Source: UBA4636 sp963650915
Lineage (GTDB): Bacteria; Bacillota; Clostridia; Christensenellales; Borkfalkiaceae
Direction: 5' to 3'
Assembly: GCA_963650915.1 (NCBI GenBank)
Contig: CAVJMJ010000005.1
Coordinates: 1-64,000, forward strand
Length of the DNA stretch: 64,000 bases
The notes under the pieces are model-generated. The model did not search any database and was not told the DNA's origin. It worked only from the letters and a program-made list of their open reading frames with translations. Position numbers and translations under genes: made by a program. Below are positions 52,905 through 62,203 of the stretch, in pieces (the stretch's first letter is position 1; the number at the start of each line of letters is the position of its first letter).

Positions 52905-53888
52905 TTATACGAAATTTAAAATACATATTAAGCCTATGACGAGGGTCAAGGTAAAATACCAAAATACGATTTTACTTTCCGAATACCCTTTGTGCTGAAA
53001 ATGATGATGAATTGGCGCCATAAGGAAAATTCGCTTTTTTGTTCGCTTAAAGTACAGTACCTGCAATATTACCGACACTCCCGACAAAACGTAGGTTACA
53101 CCGACTAAGGGTATATATAAAACGTTTCCGCTAAAAGTGTATACCGACGCAATAAGTCCGCCTAAGGAAAGAGAACCGGTATCACCCATAAATACGCTTG
53201 CTTTGTTTACGTTGAACAAAAGATATCCCGTTAAACTGCCTGCACAGGCAATAGCCGAAATCGACAAGCCGGCATATTCTTCTTTGTCGAGATAACTTTG
53301 ACCGAACTTTTCCGTTTGTAACAAAATAATTACGGCTATAACGGCTAAAACGACGGAAGAAACCGTACCCGCCAGACCGTCCAAGCCGTCGGTAAGATTT
53401 ACGCAGTTAGTGGTTGCCAAAAACACGAAAACGCAAAGAGGAAAAAACCACAAACCTATGTTTACGAGTTTATCGGTAAAGGGAATATATAGATTATTCA
53501 AGCCGTTACGCATGCAAAATACCGCCGAAATTACCGCTATTATCGTCTGAAAAAGTATTTTTTGCCACGGGGTAAGACCTTCGTTTTTGCAATACCGAAT
53601 TTTGATGAAATCGTCCAAAAAGCCGATCAAAGCATACAAAAGGAAAACGAGCATCGCCGTTAAAGAGATGAATTTCGACCTTACCGCAAAAAAATAAATT
53701 AGAGCCGTCGTTAAGACGAAACCTATTCCGCCCATAGTCGGCGTTCCGTTTTTTGAAAAATGTTCGGGAACGTATTTTAGTATGGTTTGATTGATTTTCG
53801 CCCGCTTAAGTATCGGTATTAATATAAAGGTAACCGTAGCCGAAAGACATAGGCAAACTAAATATACGATTATAAGTTTTTTAGCCAT
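52905..53888 (-). CDS. mraY: Phospho-N-acetylmuramoyl-pentapeptide transferase MraY
   Basis: MraY moves the muropeptide to undecaprenyl phosphate, forming lipid I, at the inner membrane. The 327 residues contain about ten helices and the signatures GTPTMGGIGF, NLTDGLDGLA, FMGDTGSL and APIHHHFQHKG. No clear Shine-Dalgarno precedes the ATG. The 115-bp gap to murE contains TTAGGTTTTTATAT-like repeats. Confidence 0.96.
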   Translation of the reverse strand: MAKKLIIVYLVCLCLSATVTFILIPILKRAKINQTILKYVPEHFSKNGTPTMGGIGFVLTTALIYFFAVRSKFISLTAMLVFLLYALIGFLDDFIKIRYCKNEGLTPWQKILFQTIIAVISAVFCMRNGLNNLYIPFTDKLVNIGLWFFPLCVFVFLATTNCVNLTDGLDGLAGTVSSVVLAVIAVIILLQTEKFGQSYLDKEEYAGLSISAIACAGSLTGYLLFNVNKASVFMGDTGSLSLGGLIASVYTFSGNVLYIPLVGVTYVLSGVSVILQVLYFKRTKKRIFLMAPIHHHFQHKGYSESKIVFWYFTLTLVIGLICILNFV

Positions 53889-54003
53889 ATCAAGGTTTTA
53901 GTCATATTAGTTTTTATATTATGATTTTGTTATATTTAGGTTTTTGTTACATTTAGGTTTTTATATCGTCGGTATTATATTTATTGAGCGTATCGAGGTT
54001 TTA

Positions 54004-55497
54004 TTATATCGTGATTTTGGGCGTATTATTGTTTTGAAGATTAAAAGCGGTGAGTTCGGCGACTATCCTTTTTACGGCGGACTCGTCGGAATACTCTATT
54101 TTTTCGCCCTGCTTTTCTATATACTTTTCGGCACCTTTTCCCGCTATAATCAAGGTGTCGCCCGATTTTAGCCTTTCTACGGCGTATTTTACGGCAAGGT
54201 ATCTGTCGGCAATTTTTACGTAATTTGACGAAACGGTTTTTAAGCCTTCTTCGATTTCCTCTATTATCTCGTTTTCGTCCTCGAACCTCGGGTTATCCGA
54301 AGTTATTATTACGTTATCTATAATGTCCCCCGCTATTTTGCCCATTAAGGGGCGTTTTTGTCTGTCGCGATCGCCTCCGCAACCGAACACGAGAAAGGTT
54401 TGACCTTCGGTAACCGACGCTATAAAGGAAAGGCTTTTATTTAGTCCGTCGGGAGTGTGGGCGTAATCGACGAAAATTTTTGCGCCGTTAAAATCCTCAA
54501 CGCATTGCATTCGCCCTTCCGCAGACGTAACGTCGCCTATATATTTAACTATTTTTTCGGGTTTTATACCGAGTAAAAAGCAGGCGCAGGCAGATCCTAA
54601 AAGATTGTAGGCGTTGAACTCCCCGTAAAGTTTCGAGTTTACCTTGTAAATCATGTCGAACATGTTTATTATAAAACTTAAACCGTTTAACGATTCTTTC
54701 AGATTTATCGCGAAAACGTCGGATGGCGAATATATGCCGTAAGTTACGGTCTTTTTAGGGTTTTCTCGGTAAATTTCACGTCCCAAAGGGTCGTCGGCGT
54801 TGACTACGAAAAACCTTGCGTTTTTGGAAAACGCGCTTTTTTTGACCTTTCTGTAACTTTCGAAATCGGTAAAATAATCGAGATGGTCGTGGGTGCAATT
54901 GGTAAAAACCAAACATTCGAAGTTTATACTCGCCAACTTTTTCAGCCATATCGCATGGGCGGAAAGTTCGGTTACGACGTATTTTACCCCGCTACTTTTA
55001 AAGCGTGACAAAAGACAATAAAATTCATTCGGATCGGGCGTGGTTAAGGTGGGCGGTAAGGTTCCGCCCTGCCATTTTACGCCGTTTGTGCCTACGGTTG
55101 CGACGGTTTTTCCGTGTGCGGATAAAATATCGCCTATTATTTTTACCGTGCTTGTTTTGCCGTTGGTGCCGACGACGCCTATTATTTTCAAGTCCTTTTG
55201 CGGATTTCCGTAAAACGCCGCCGAAAAATAAGAATATGCAAGACGAGCGTCTTCGCATAACACCTGAACGCAATTTATTTTAGGAAGCAATTTTTCGGTT
55301 ACTACGGCAACGGCACCGTTGTTTTCTGCTATGGAGGCAAAGTTATGCCCGTCGGAGTTTTCCCCTCTCAGACAAAAATACAAGTCGCCTTGCTTTATTT
55401 TGCGACTGTCGTGGCTCATACCGCTAATTTCGACGTCGACGTCTTTCGGATAAATTTTTACCTTGTTAAAACCTTTAATAATCTCTGTAAGTTTCAT
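54004..55497 (-). CDS. murE: UDP-MurNAc-tripeptide synthetase, probably adding meso-diaminopimelate
   Basis: MurE adds the third amino acid of the stem peptide. The ATP site GVVGTNGKTSTVKI and the downstream TSDNPRFEDE motif are present; DNPR is the signature of meso-DAP-adding enzymes, so the cell wall probably contains mDAP rather than lysine. I start at ATG 55495-55497 (497 residues), only 5 bp after the PBP stop. The frame extends 42 basic codons upstream inside the PBP gene, but those are not coding. Confidence 0.94.
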   Translation of the reverse strand: MKLTEIIKGFNKVKIYPKDVDVEISGMSHDSRKIKQGDLYFCLRGENSDGHNFASIAENNGAVAVVTEKLLPKINCVQVLCEDARLAYSYFSAAFYGNPQKDLKIIGVVGTNGKTSTVKIIGDILSAHGKTVATVGTNGVKWQGGTLPPTLTTPDPNEFYCLLSRFKSSGVKYVVTELSAHAIWLKKLASINFECLVFTNCTHDHLDYFTDFESYRKVKKSAFSKNARFFVVNADDPLGREIYRENPKKTVTYGIYSPSDVFAINLKESLNGLSFIINMFDMIYKVNSKLYGEFNAYNLLGSACACFLLGIKPEKIVKYIGDVTSAEGRMQCVEDFNGAKIFVDYAHTPDGLNKSLSFIASVTEGQTFLVFGCGGDRDRQKRPLMGKIAGDIIDNVIITSDNPRFEDENEIIEEIEEGLKTVSSNYVKIADRYLAVKYAVERLKSGDTLIIAGKGAEKYIEKQGEKIEYSDESAVKRIVAELTAFNLQNNNTPKITI

Positions 55498-55502
55498 TTT
55501 CG

Positions 55503-57236
55503 TTACTCGAATTTTTGAATTGATTTTGCGTTTATTATGCCTTGGAATATATCGCGCGCGACGGGAGCGGCAACCGTGGAACCGTAAGCACCGCCTATCG
55601 GTTCGTCGACGGTCACGAGGCAAAGATACTTCGGGTTATCCGAGGGGAAAAAGCCCAAAAACGACATTACGTATTTACCGCTTTTAATGGCACCGTTTTC
55701 AAACTTTTGTGCGGTTCCCGTCTTTCCGCCTATCTTATAGCCTTCTATATAACACTGTTTACCGCTACCATCTTTGACGACGCCCTCGAGATAGGCCGCC
55801 AGAATGCGCGACGCTTTTTCGGAACAAGTCTTTTTAACAAATTTCGGCGGGAATATTTCCACTACGTTTCCCTCTTTGTCGGTTATTTTGTCTATGAATC
55901 GGGGAGCGTAATAATTTCCGCCGTTCACTACGGAAGCCGCCGCCGCGGCAAGTTGAATTTCGGTAACCGCTACGCTTTGACCGAAAGCAATCCTTGCCAA
56001 ATCGCCCTCTTTTACCGCGCTTTCGGGTATTACCATTCCGCTTGCTTCGCCGTAAAAATCGACACCTGTTTTTTTACCGAAATTGAAAAGGTTTACGTAT
56101 TTATAATAGGTGGATTTTCCGAGCGACAGGGCTATATCCGTAAAACAAGGGTTACAACTGTTGTTAAGTGCCTCTTTTAAAGTCTGGTTGGAATGTTTGC
56201 CGTTTTCGTGGTTAGACCAACATTTGATTTTTCCGCCCTTTACGGTGCGGTACCTCGACGAGGAAAAAACGTAGTTTAGAGATTTTGCCTTAGGATTTCC
56301 GAGAAGAGTTTCTTCTATGTCGGCTATCGCCGTAATTATTTTAAAAGTCGAACCCGGCTCGTAACAATCGACTAAGGCGGTCGTTCGGGAAAGTTCGTTC
56401 AATTTGGTTATATCGTCCCTCGGGACTTGGTTAAGGTCGTAGGAAGGAAGAGAAGATAAGGCTAAAATTCTTCCGTCCGACGGCGATAAAACTATAGCCG
56501 AACAACGCTTAGGGGTATATTCGTCTATTACTTTTTTGAGGGCGTTTTCGCAAATAAGTTGAATTTCGAGGTCGATATTAAGGTTGACGTTTAAGCCGTC
56601 TACCCCCTCGGTGTAGTAAGGCGTAGAGCCTTCCAAATCCTCCCCGGTAAGGTCGGATTCGTACAAAATTTCCCCGTCGACGCCTTTCAGATATTCGTCG
56701 TAATACTTTTCAAGCCCCGCTTGCCCGATAAAATCTGAAGATAAATAGCCTAAAACGCTACACAAGGCTTCGCCGTACGGATATACTCGGTTTTGGTCGG
56801 CGGAATAATAAACGCCGTCTAAATCGTACTCGCAAAGTTTGACGATATCGAGTTTGGTAACCCGCCTTTTGACCGTTATTTCCGAAGTGGCTTTTTTTAT
56901 TATTTTTTGGTAAAGTTTGTCTTTGTCGACGGAAAATAAACGGGATAAAACGTCTGAAACCTTTTCGGGATCGGTAACCGAACGGGTTCTTATATAGACG
57001 GCGAAACAAGGCTGGCTTCCCGCTAAAACTTTACCGTCGGAAGATAAGATATCACCCCGTTTTGCCTTCACGGGAAGTTCCCTCGTCCATTGATCGACAG
57101 CCTTTTTTTGTAGCGAAGATGAAGAAATAACTTCAACGGTAAAAACCCTTACTATGACCGCAAAAAATAAAAAGGTTATTGCCAAAACGTAGCAAAATAA
57201 CCTCTTTCGTATCACACTGAGCGAATAATCGGATAT
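55503..57236 (-). CDS. ftsI: Class B penicillin-binding protein (FtsI/SpoVD-like), start uncertain
   Basis: This transpeptidase cross-links septal peptidoglycan. It has one N-terminal membrane helix, a PBP dimerisation domain and the transpeptidase domain with GSTFKIITAI (SxxK), NNSCNPC (SxN) and KTGTAQK (KTG). No PASTA domain is present. The first GTG (57213-57215, 570 residues) has no ribosome-binding site. A good AAAGGAG (57246-57252) lies 9 nt before an in-frame ATA codon (57234-57236), which adds seven residues (I/M-SDYSLS). I use that ATA as the tentative start, but the GTG remains possible. Confidence 0.85.
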   Translation of the reverse strand: MSDYSLSVIRKRLFCYVLAITFLFFAVIVRVFTVEVISSSSLQKKAVDQWTRELPVKAKRGDILSSDGKVLAGSQPCFAVYIRTRSVTDPEKVSDVLSRLFSVDKDKLYQKIIKKATSEITVKRRVTKLDIVKLCEYDLDGVYYSADQNRVYPYGEALCSVLGYLSSDFIGQAGLEKYYDEYLKGVDGEILYESDLTGEDLEGSTPYYTEGVDGLNVNLNIDLEIQLICENALKKVIDEYTPKRCSAIVLSPSDGRILALSSLPSYDLNQVPRDDITKLNELSRTTALVDCYEPGSTFKIITAIADIEETLLGNPKAKSLNYVFSSSRYRTVKGGKIKCWSNHENGKHSNQTLKEALNNSCNPCFTDIALSLGKSTYYKYVNLFNFGKKTGVDFYGEASGMVIPESAVKEGDLARIAFGQSVAVTEIQLAAAAASVVNGGNYYAPRFIDKITDKEGNVVEIFPPKFVKKTCSEKASRILAAYLEGVVKDGSGKQCYIEGYKIGGKTGTAQKFENGAIKSGKYVMSFLGFFPSDNPKYLCLVTVDEPIGGAYGSTVAAPVARDIFQGIINAKSIQKFE

Positions 57237-57259
57237 TTTTTTGATCTCCTTTATAAAAA

Positions 57260-57300
57260 TAAAGAGGTTAGTTACGAAAAATCGTAATTAACCTCTTTTG
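57260..57300 (-). terminator. Hairpin between the ftsL-like and PBP genes
   Basis: A long AAAGAGGTTA(G)TTACGA.../TCGTAA(T)TAACCTCTTT stem is followed on the minus strand by TATTTTTATAAAGG. It lies inside the dcw operon immediately before the PBP ribosome-binding site and could attenuate distal expression. Confidence 0.75.
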
Positions 57301-57341
57301 CAAACCAAAATGAGAGTGTTTTTCGGGCATTTTGTAAATTT

Positions 57342-58154
57342 TTACGCTTTTACCATGCCTTTTTCTTCGGCTTTTTGTTCGATGACTTCGTCGGAAGAAA
57401 CGTATTCGTATTCCTTTTGAAGGTCGTCAATTTCCATGCTAAGTTTGGTTATTTGCATCTCTTTAACGCTTATCGAAGCGTTCATGGTCTTTAAAAGCCT
57501 CGTATTTAATATTATAAGGGCAAAAACCGTGGCTATAACGAGAGCGTAAACGGCAATAAGAATTTTACCCTTGGTATTTATCGTGTATTGTTTGTCGATA
57601 GGCTCGCCCTTTTGATGGAAGTCTTCAAAAGGATTGTCGCCCGTTTCCGTGCTGGAATACTGCATGGTCGTAGGCGTGGGCGCGGTGTCGTCGTCCGTCG
57701 TGTACGACATTTGTTCCTTTTGATAGCCGTTATTTATAGGTTCGGGCTTTTGATAACGGGCGGAAAGATTTTGTTGTCTTTCCTGCTCTTTATAGTCGTA
57801 ATAGGTAGGGTCGGCGTCGTAATAGCCGTCGTTTTTTTCGCCTTGGTCGTAAGTTTTGCCGTCCGTATAACCCTTTTGTTGACCCTGATAGGTCGTGTTA
57901 TCGTTATTTTGACGGGTGTAATCGGCATACCTTTGCGTGTTGTTTTCGGTATAATTGCGACCTCTTTCGGTGTAACCGTCGTTCATATCTGTTTTGGCGG
58001 GACGGTCGAAATAAAATTGATTTTCCAAACTGTCGGCAAAACCGTTTCCGTTCTGCCTTTGATAGTCCGTACTTTGATTATATCCGTTATTCTCCGGTTC
58101 AGCATAACTGCGGCTATACTTCCGGGAGTCGGTGTCGTATCCGTTATTTACCAT
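57342..58154 (-). CDS. ftsL: FtsL-like division protein with a long disordered head
   Basis: The last 85 residues show the FtsL/DivIC plan: a membrane helix (about 195-217, ILIAVYALVIATVFALIIL) followed by a short coiled coil (NASISVKEMQITKLSMEIDD). It sits between rsmH and the PBP gene, exactly where ftsL belongs. The first 190 residues are a low-complexity Y/N/Q/D/G-rich tail that would lie in the cytoplasm, whereas typical FtsL has only 20-40 residues there. A strong AGAGGAGAG site precedes the ATG. Confidence 0.85.
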   Translation of the reverse strand: MVNNGYDTDSRKYSRSYAEPENNGYNQSTDYQRQNGNGFADSLENQFYFDRPAKTDMNDGYTERGRNYTENNTQRYADYTRQNNDNTTYQGQQKGYTDGKTYDQGEKNDGYYDADPTYYDYKEQERQQNLSARYQKPEPINNGYQKEQMSYTTDDDTAPTPTTMQYSSTETGDNPFEDFHQKGEPIDKQYTINTKGKILIAVYALVIATVFALIILNTRLLKTMNASISVKEMQITKLSMEIDDLQKEYEYVSSDEVIEQKAEEKGMVKA

Positions 58155-58212
58155 AATATACTATTATCTCTCCTCTAAAAATATTCTCGCCGACCGAATT
58201 GTTTTTTTATTT

Positions 58213-59142
58213 TTAAACCCTTTCGCAAACTCTTAATTTTGCACTCTTCGCCCTCGGATTACGGTCCAGCTCTTCTTCACCCGAGACGATGGGTTTTGCG
58301 GTTAACACTTTAACTATTTTTTTCTTTCCGCATACGCAAACGGGTAAACTTTTATCGCAAATGCAATCGGTTTCCAAATATTTGTATGCGTTTTTTACTA
58401 TTCTGTCTTCCAACGAATGGAAGGTTATAACCGCAAGTCTTCCCCCTTTCTTCAATCTCTCCCCCATGGCGACCACGGCTTCGTAAAGCCCGTCGAGTTC
58501 GCCGTTAACTTCTATGCGAAGCGCTTGATAAGTGCGCTTCGAAGGATGACCGTCTTGCTTGAATTTTGCGGGAATGGATTTGTCGATTATTTCGTTTAAT
58601 TGCCCGCAAGTCACTATCTTTTCGCTTTGACGAAGTCTGACGATGTTCTCTGCTATTTTTGAATGGAATTTTTCCTCTCCGTAATCTCTCAGTATGCGAT
58701 CGAGGTCTTTATAACTATATTCGTTTACGATATCGTAAGCCGAAAAATTTCCGTCGGGATTCATTTTCATGTCGAGTTTTTCATCCGTCGCCATGTAACT
58801 GAAACCGCGTGAACGCTCGTCTAACTGAAAACTCGAAACCCCGAGATCCAAAAGTATTCCGTCGTACCCCTCAACGGATAACCTGTCTGATATTTCGGTA
58901 AAGTTTTTAAAGTTGTCGTGTATGACGGTTAGCCTTCCGGGAAACTCTTCCTGCACCTTTTCGGCGTTTTTTATCGAAGCCGTATCGAGATCGGTTGCGA
59001 TGACCTCGGTGTTTTTCCGACGTAAGATTTCGCGAGTGTGTCCGCACGCGCCCATCGTGCCGTCAAAGTACAGTCCGCCGTCTTTTAAATTTAACCCTTC
59101 CATGCACTCTTCGAGCATTACGGGAAGATGTTTATATTCCAT
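58213..59142 (-). CDS. rsmH: 16S rRNA (cytosine(1402)-N4)-methyltransferase RsmH
   Basis: RsmH methylates C1402 of 16S rRNA. The 309 residues start YKHLPVMLEECMEGL and contain the SAM motif YFDGTMGACGHT, the catalytic LDLGVSSFQLDERSRGFSY, and FHSLEDRIVKNAYK. It follows mraZ by 6 bp, the usual first two genes of dcw clusters. Confidence 0.97.
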   Translation of the reverse strand: MEYKHLPVMLEECMEGLNLKDGGLYFDGTMGACGHTREILRRKNTEVIATDLDTASIKNAEKVQEEFPGRLTVIHDNFKNFTEISDRLSVEGYDGILLDLGVSSFQLDERSRGFSYMATDEKLDMKMNPDGNFSAYDIVNEYSYKDLDRILRDYGEEKFHSKIAENIVRLRQSEKIVTCGQLNEIIDKSIPAKFKQDGHPSKRTYQALRIEVNGELDGLYEAVVAMGERLKKGGRLAVITFHSLEDRIVKNAYKYLETDCICDKSLPVCVCGKKKIVKVLTAKPIVSGEEELDRNPRAKSAKLRVCERV

Positions 59143-59148
59143 TTATGG

Positions 59149-59604
59149 TTACTTTTGTTCTTCTTTGTTTTTTTGATACTCTTTATCGAGTATTTCAAGC
59201 GCATCGTCGTAACTTAACGCTTCGTTCATTCCGTCGTAAGTTCTCCTTGACATCAAATTTATGTGGTCTTGCGCCCCGATAAAAACGATATCTTTGTCGA
59301 TATCCTTATCAAGCGGTAATATTTTTTTAATCGCTTCGGTTATTTGTAGCCTGCCTTGCGTATCCTCGGACACCTCAAAGAAAGAGCCGAAAAATACGTT
59401 GTACGCCATTTCCGCCTTCCTGTCAAAGGGCGAGTGCTTCTTTTGGGCAATCTCCGCAAACGCCTCGGTGGTGTAAATGGCTAAAGCACCCGGCATTGCC
59501 GAACGCCCTACGACGTAGGTCGTGCCGAGTTCGCTTTTGAAGCGCGAAGGGATACGTATTCTGTTTTTAGCGTCCATTTGATGGAAGTACGTGCCGAAAA
59601 ACAT
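59149..59604 (-). CDS. mraZ: Transcriptional regulator MraZ
   Basis: MraZ is an AbrB-like DNA-binding protein that represses its own dcw operon. The protein is 151 residues with two swapped-hairpin domains, each with DxxxR (DAKNRIRIPSRFK at 11-23 and DTQGRLQI). It has an AGGAGGG site and a strong promoter. It is the first gene of the division/wall cluster that runs to ftsZ. Confidence 0.96.
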   Translation of the reverse strand: MFFGTYFHQMDAKNRIRIPSRFKSELGTTYVVGRSAMPGALAIYTTEAFAEIAQKKHSPFDRKAEMAYNVFFGSFFEVSEDTQGRLQITEAIKKILPLDKDIDKDIVFIGAQDHINLMSRRTYDGMNEALSYDDALEILDKEYQKNKEEQK

Positions 59605-59636
59605 ATACTTACCCTCCTTGATTTGATGACAAGATG

Positions 59637-59665
59637 ATTATAGCATAAATTTTAGCCATAATCAA
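59637..59665 (-). promoter_or_regulatory. Promoter of the dcw cluster
   Basis: TTGATT (59660-59665), 17-bp spacer and TATAAT (59637-59642). The word GTGG and AATTATGG-like sequence overlap the -35 region and could form part of the MraZ operator, but no clean repeat array is seen. Confidence 0.82.
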
Positions 59666-61086
59666 CCACTTTGACGAAAAAAAATAAAAAAAATTAAAGA
59701 TTTTTAGCGGAATTTTTGGAACATTTGTGCTAATATGTGAAAATTAAAACAGTACGCCTTAAATAAATATATTTAAAATCCCCTGTGTTTAGTAGCGATT
59801 TTGCCGTTTTTTATCAAATTTTAACCCTAATTTTGTTGAAGTGGCTACGATTGCCTGCAACCCGATTTTTCGGTGGCTTAAAATCCCACCTTTTTTACGA
59901 AAAAACGGCAAAAACAAACGAAAGTTAAAAAAATCGACGGTCAATAACGCTTGTCCTTCGCCCTTTTTTTAACATCGCCGACGGTCGCATAAGGAATCGG
60001 GTGTTGGTTAGTTTTCTAAGACATCGGGTGTTTGTTTGCCGTGTCGCCTGATGTGTCGGGTGTTCGAGGTGTCGGGTGTTTGTGGCGTCGGGTGTTTGTG
60101 GCGTCGGATTCGCTTTTTAAACAAAGTCATAGGTTACCCAAGTTATCGGTTGAAAGTCGGATACATAATGGTTGGTTGTCGTTGGTTGTTCTTGATTGTT
60201 CTTGGCTGTTCTTGGTTGTTGTCGGTTGTTGTCGGTTGTTTATCGGATTTTTGTGTTTAATCGACGGAGAGGGATGGTTTTAATTCTGACAAAAATATCG
60301 AGATTCCCTTTGGCGATTATCGTTCGACGCTACAAACTTTTCCACACAGTATCACTTTTTGCAACTGCAAAAAACATTCTTCACCGTCGCTTTTCCACCA
60401 CTACTTTTGATTGTTAACATCCTTTCTACCCCTTTTCCGACTGCCACAATTTTTTCGCTCGTTGCTTTTCGACTGCTGCGGACTTTTCGAGCGCAACGGT
60501 ATAACGACAGCATAAAAAATTAAGGAAAAATCTTTTACTCCGTTAAGCAAAATTTTTTGCATGCACAAACTTTTTGCCTTTTTTAGCGCAAAAATACGCT
60601 TTGTTTGCAATCGTAATTTAAGCAAAAAATGTGAATAACTCGTTTTTTCTCGAAAAAATAACGAGTTATCCACAAATGAAAAAATAATCGATGTAAGCGG
60701 ACAAAATACATAACATATGTTTGCGAAGTTTTAATAGATGAAAAACATCGATAATGTCAAAGATTTTATAATTACAAAAATTATATATTTAAGTGATATG
60801 TTTCCCGTCAAGGGACACTATATGTAAAGCGATAAATGTTGATAACTTTTTTATAAAATCGTTTTAATCAACAAAAATTTCGCTAAAAAAGCGAGTTTTT
60901 AACATTGCTTAATTTCGTTTAAAAAAGTTTCGTAATTTTTGATTACAAGCAAAGTTAAAAGTCCGCATAGGCTTTACCGACAGAAAATATAAAAATCAAA
61001 GGGGCGGTATCTTAGACGGCGTCTAAAAAAAACGAAGGAAGGATATAAAAAAGTCGGCATAAAATGTAAAAAAACCTTAAAAACCC
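59666..61086. other. AT-rich, repeat-containing gap (1.4 kb) with DnaA-box-like sites
   Basis: No convincing gene is present. Parts: GGTGTTTGTGGCGTCG/GGTTGT microrepeats (60040-60260), a T-rich stretch, and an inverted repeat at 60631-60674. Further DnaA-box-like words are TTTTCCACA (60338-60346) and TGTTGATAA (60837-60845). 60680-60930 is extremely AT-rich. A small GGGACACT hairpin (TCAAGGGACACTAT) lies near 60808. Confidence 0.65.
60631..60674. repeat. Inverted repeat with two divergent DnaA-box-like ends
   Basis: TGTGAATAACTCGTT (60631-60645) and AACGAGTTATCCACA (60660-60674) are complementary with one mismatch. The outer nine bases are TTATTCACA (inverted) and the perfect DnaA box TTATCCACA. 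Confidence 0.8.
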
Positions 61087-61115
61087 TTGCAAAAACCATC
61101 CAAGTATGATAAAAT
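61087..61115 (+). promoter_or_regulatory. Promoter of rpsT
   Basis: TTGCAA (61087-61092), 17-bp spacer and TAAAAT (61110-61115). A small AGCCC-GTAT-GGGCT hairpin lies in the short leader. Confidence 0.75.
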
Positions 61116-61171
61116 ACCACAGTAGAAAAATAAAAAAGCCCGTATGGGCTCACACATAAGGAGATACAACC

Positions 61172-61435
61172 GTGCCCAATATTAAATCCGCTAAAAAACG
61201 TGTTTTAGTAACCGAAACCAAAAACGCTCGTAACAGAAGCGCTCTTGCAGAAGTAAAAACTTCAATCAGAAAGTTGAACGCTGCTATCGAAAACGGTGAA
61301 AAAGCAAACGCACAAGAGATTTTCAGGGAAACGTCCAAACTTTTAGACCAGGCAGTAAGCGCAGGCAGAATGCACATCAATACCGCCGCTAACAAAAAGT
61401 CCGGATTTGCCAAGAGAATCAACGCCTTAGCATAA
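61172..61435 (+). CDS. rpsT: 30S ribosomal protein S20
   Basis: S20 binds 16S rRNA early in small-subunit assembly. The 87 residues have the family sequence (PNIKSAKKRVLVTE, GRMHINTAANKKSGFAKRIN). The start codon is GTG, preceded by AAGGAG 9 nt upstream. It is a single-gene unit ending in the terminator at 61454-61480. Confidence 0.97.
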   Translation: MPNIKSAKKRVLVTETKNARNRSALAEVKTSIRKLNAAIENGEKANAQEIFRETSKLLDQAVSAGRMHINTAANKKSGFAKRINALA

Positions 61436-61453
61436 TCGTTAAGACAAACTTAC

Positions 61454-61480
61454 GACCCCTTAGGGGGTCTATTTTTCTTT
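61454..61480 (+). terminator. Terminator after rpsT
   Basis: A GACCCC/GGGGTC stem followed by TATTTTTC. Confidence 0.88.
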
Positions 61481-62203
61481 TTAAAAGTTTTTTTAAAACG
61501 GGATTTTAAATTATTTTTTTGGAGCGGTATTGCCTCTTTCGAGGCATGAATTATGTCTAATGATGCGTGAATTGCAAACTTTCGTTTGCTTGAATTGACC
61601 TGAGGTCATGAACAAGGATAAACAAATTATATAATATGCGCCTTCGGCTAGATCCTTCGACTTACGCTCAGGATGACCTGCGGAAGAATTATATAATATG
61701 CGCCTTACGGATAGAGCCTTCATAAGCTCGGGATGACATGCCGGAAACAAACTTGAAGCCAAAATTTTCGGCAACACCGACATAGCCGATGGGTGTTTCC
61801 GATAGAATAAAAAATCCGATAGTTCGCAGTTTCGTTGAACTATCGGATTTTTTAGTGTTTTAAATTTTATAAATTTTTTGACTTTTCAAGTTTAAAAAAT
61901 TTTCGGATTTTATATAGCTATATATTTTGTAAACCTTTTATTACATAAAATCGGGAGTAAGAATTTTACGTTCTATAAATTTTTCAAGTTCAATAAAATC
62001 GGGAGCAAGAATAAGAAACTTTATATTTTCGGGTTTACAAAATTCTCAGGCTCCATAAAATTCGCATTTTTTTGTTCCATAAAATTTTACCCTTATCGTT
62101 TCATAAAATTCGGCATTTTATCGTTCCGTAAAATTTAGCACTTAATATTTTTGTATACTACAAATCTATATACTATAAATCTATATTTTTGTATACTATA
62201 ACT
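61481..62203. repeat. Dispersed repeat family copy D and AT-rich gap
   Basis: GAATTGC-type words, AATTATATAATATGCGC at about 61624-61641 and again at 61687-61703, GATCCTTCGAC-TTACGCTCAGG at 61651-61672 and a variant GAGCCTTCATAAGCTCGGG follow. A strong bidirectional hairpin is at 61810-61853 (AAAAAATCCGATAGTTC with its complement). 61860-62200 is AT-rich with AAAATCGGGAG(T/C)AAGAAT and ATACTATAAATCTATA words. No gene is seen. Confidence 0.8.

Noticed and set aside
55498..55623. 42 extra N-terminal codons of murE
   Set aside because: Arginine-rich sequence antiparallel in frame to the PBP gene end; murE begins 5 bp after the PBP stop.
60032..60283. 83-residue plus-strand ORF rich in V, G and C
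   Set aside because: Encoded by GGTGTTTGTGGCGTCG/GGTTGT microrepeats; open by composition only.
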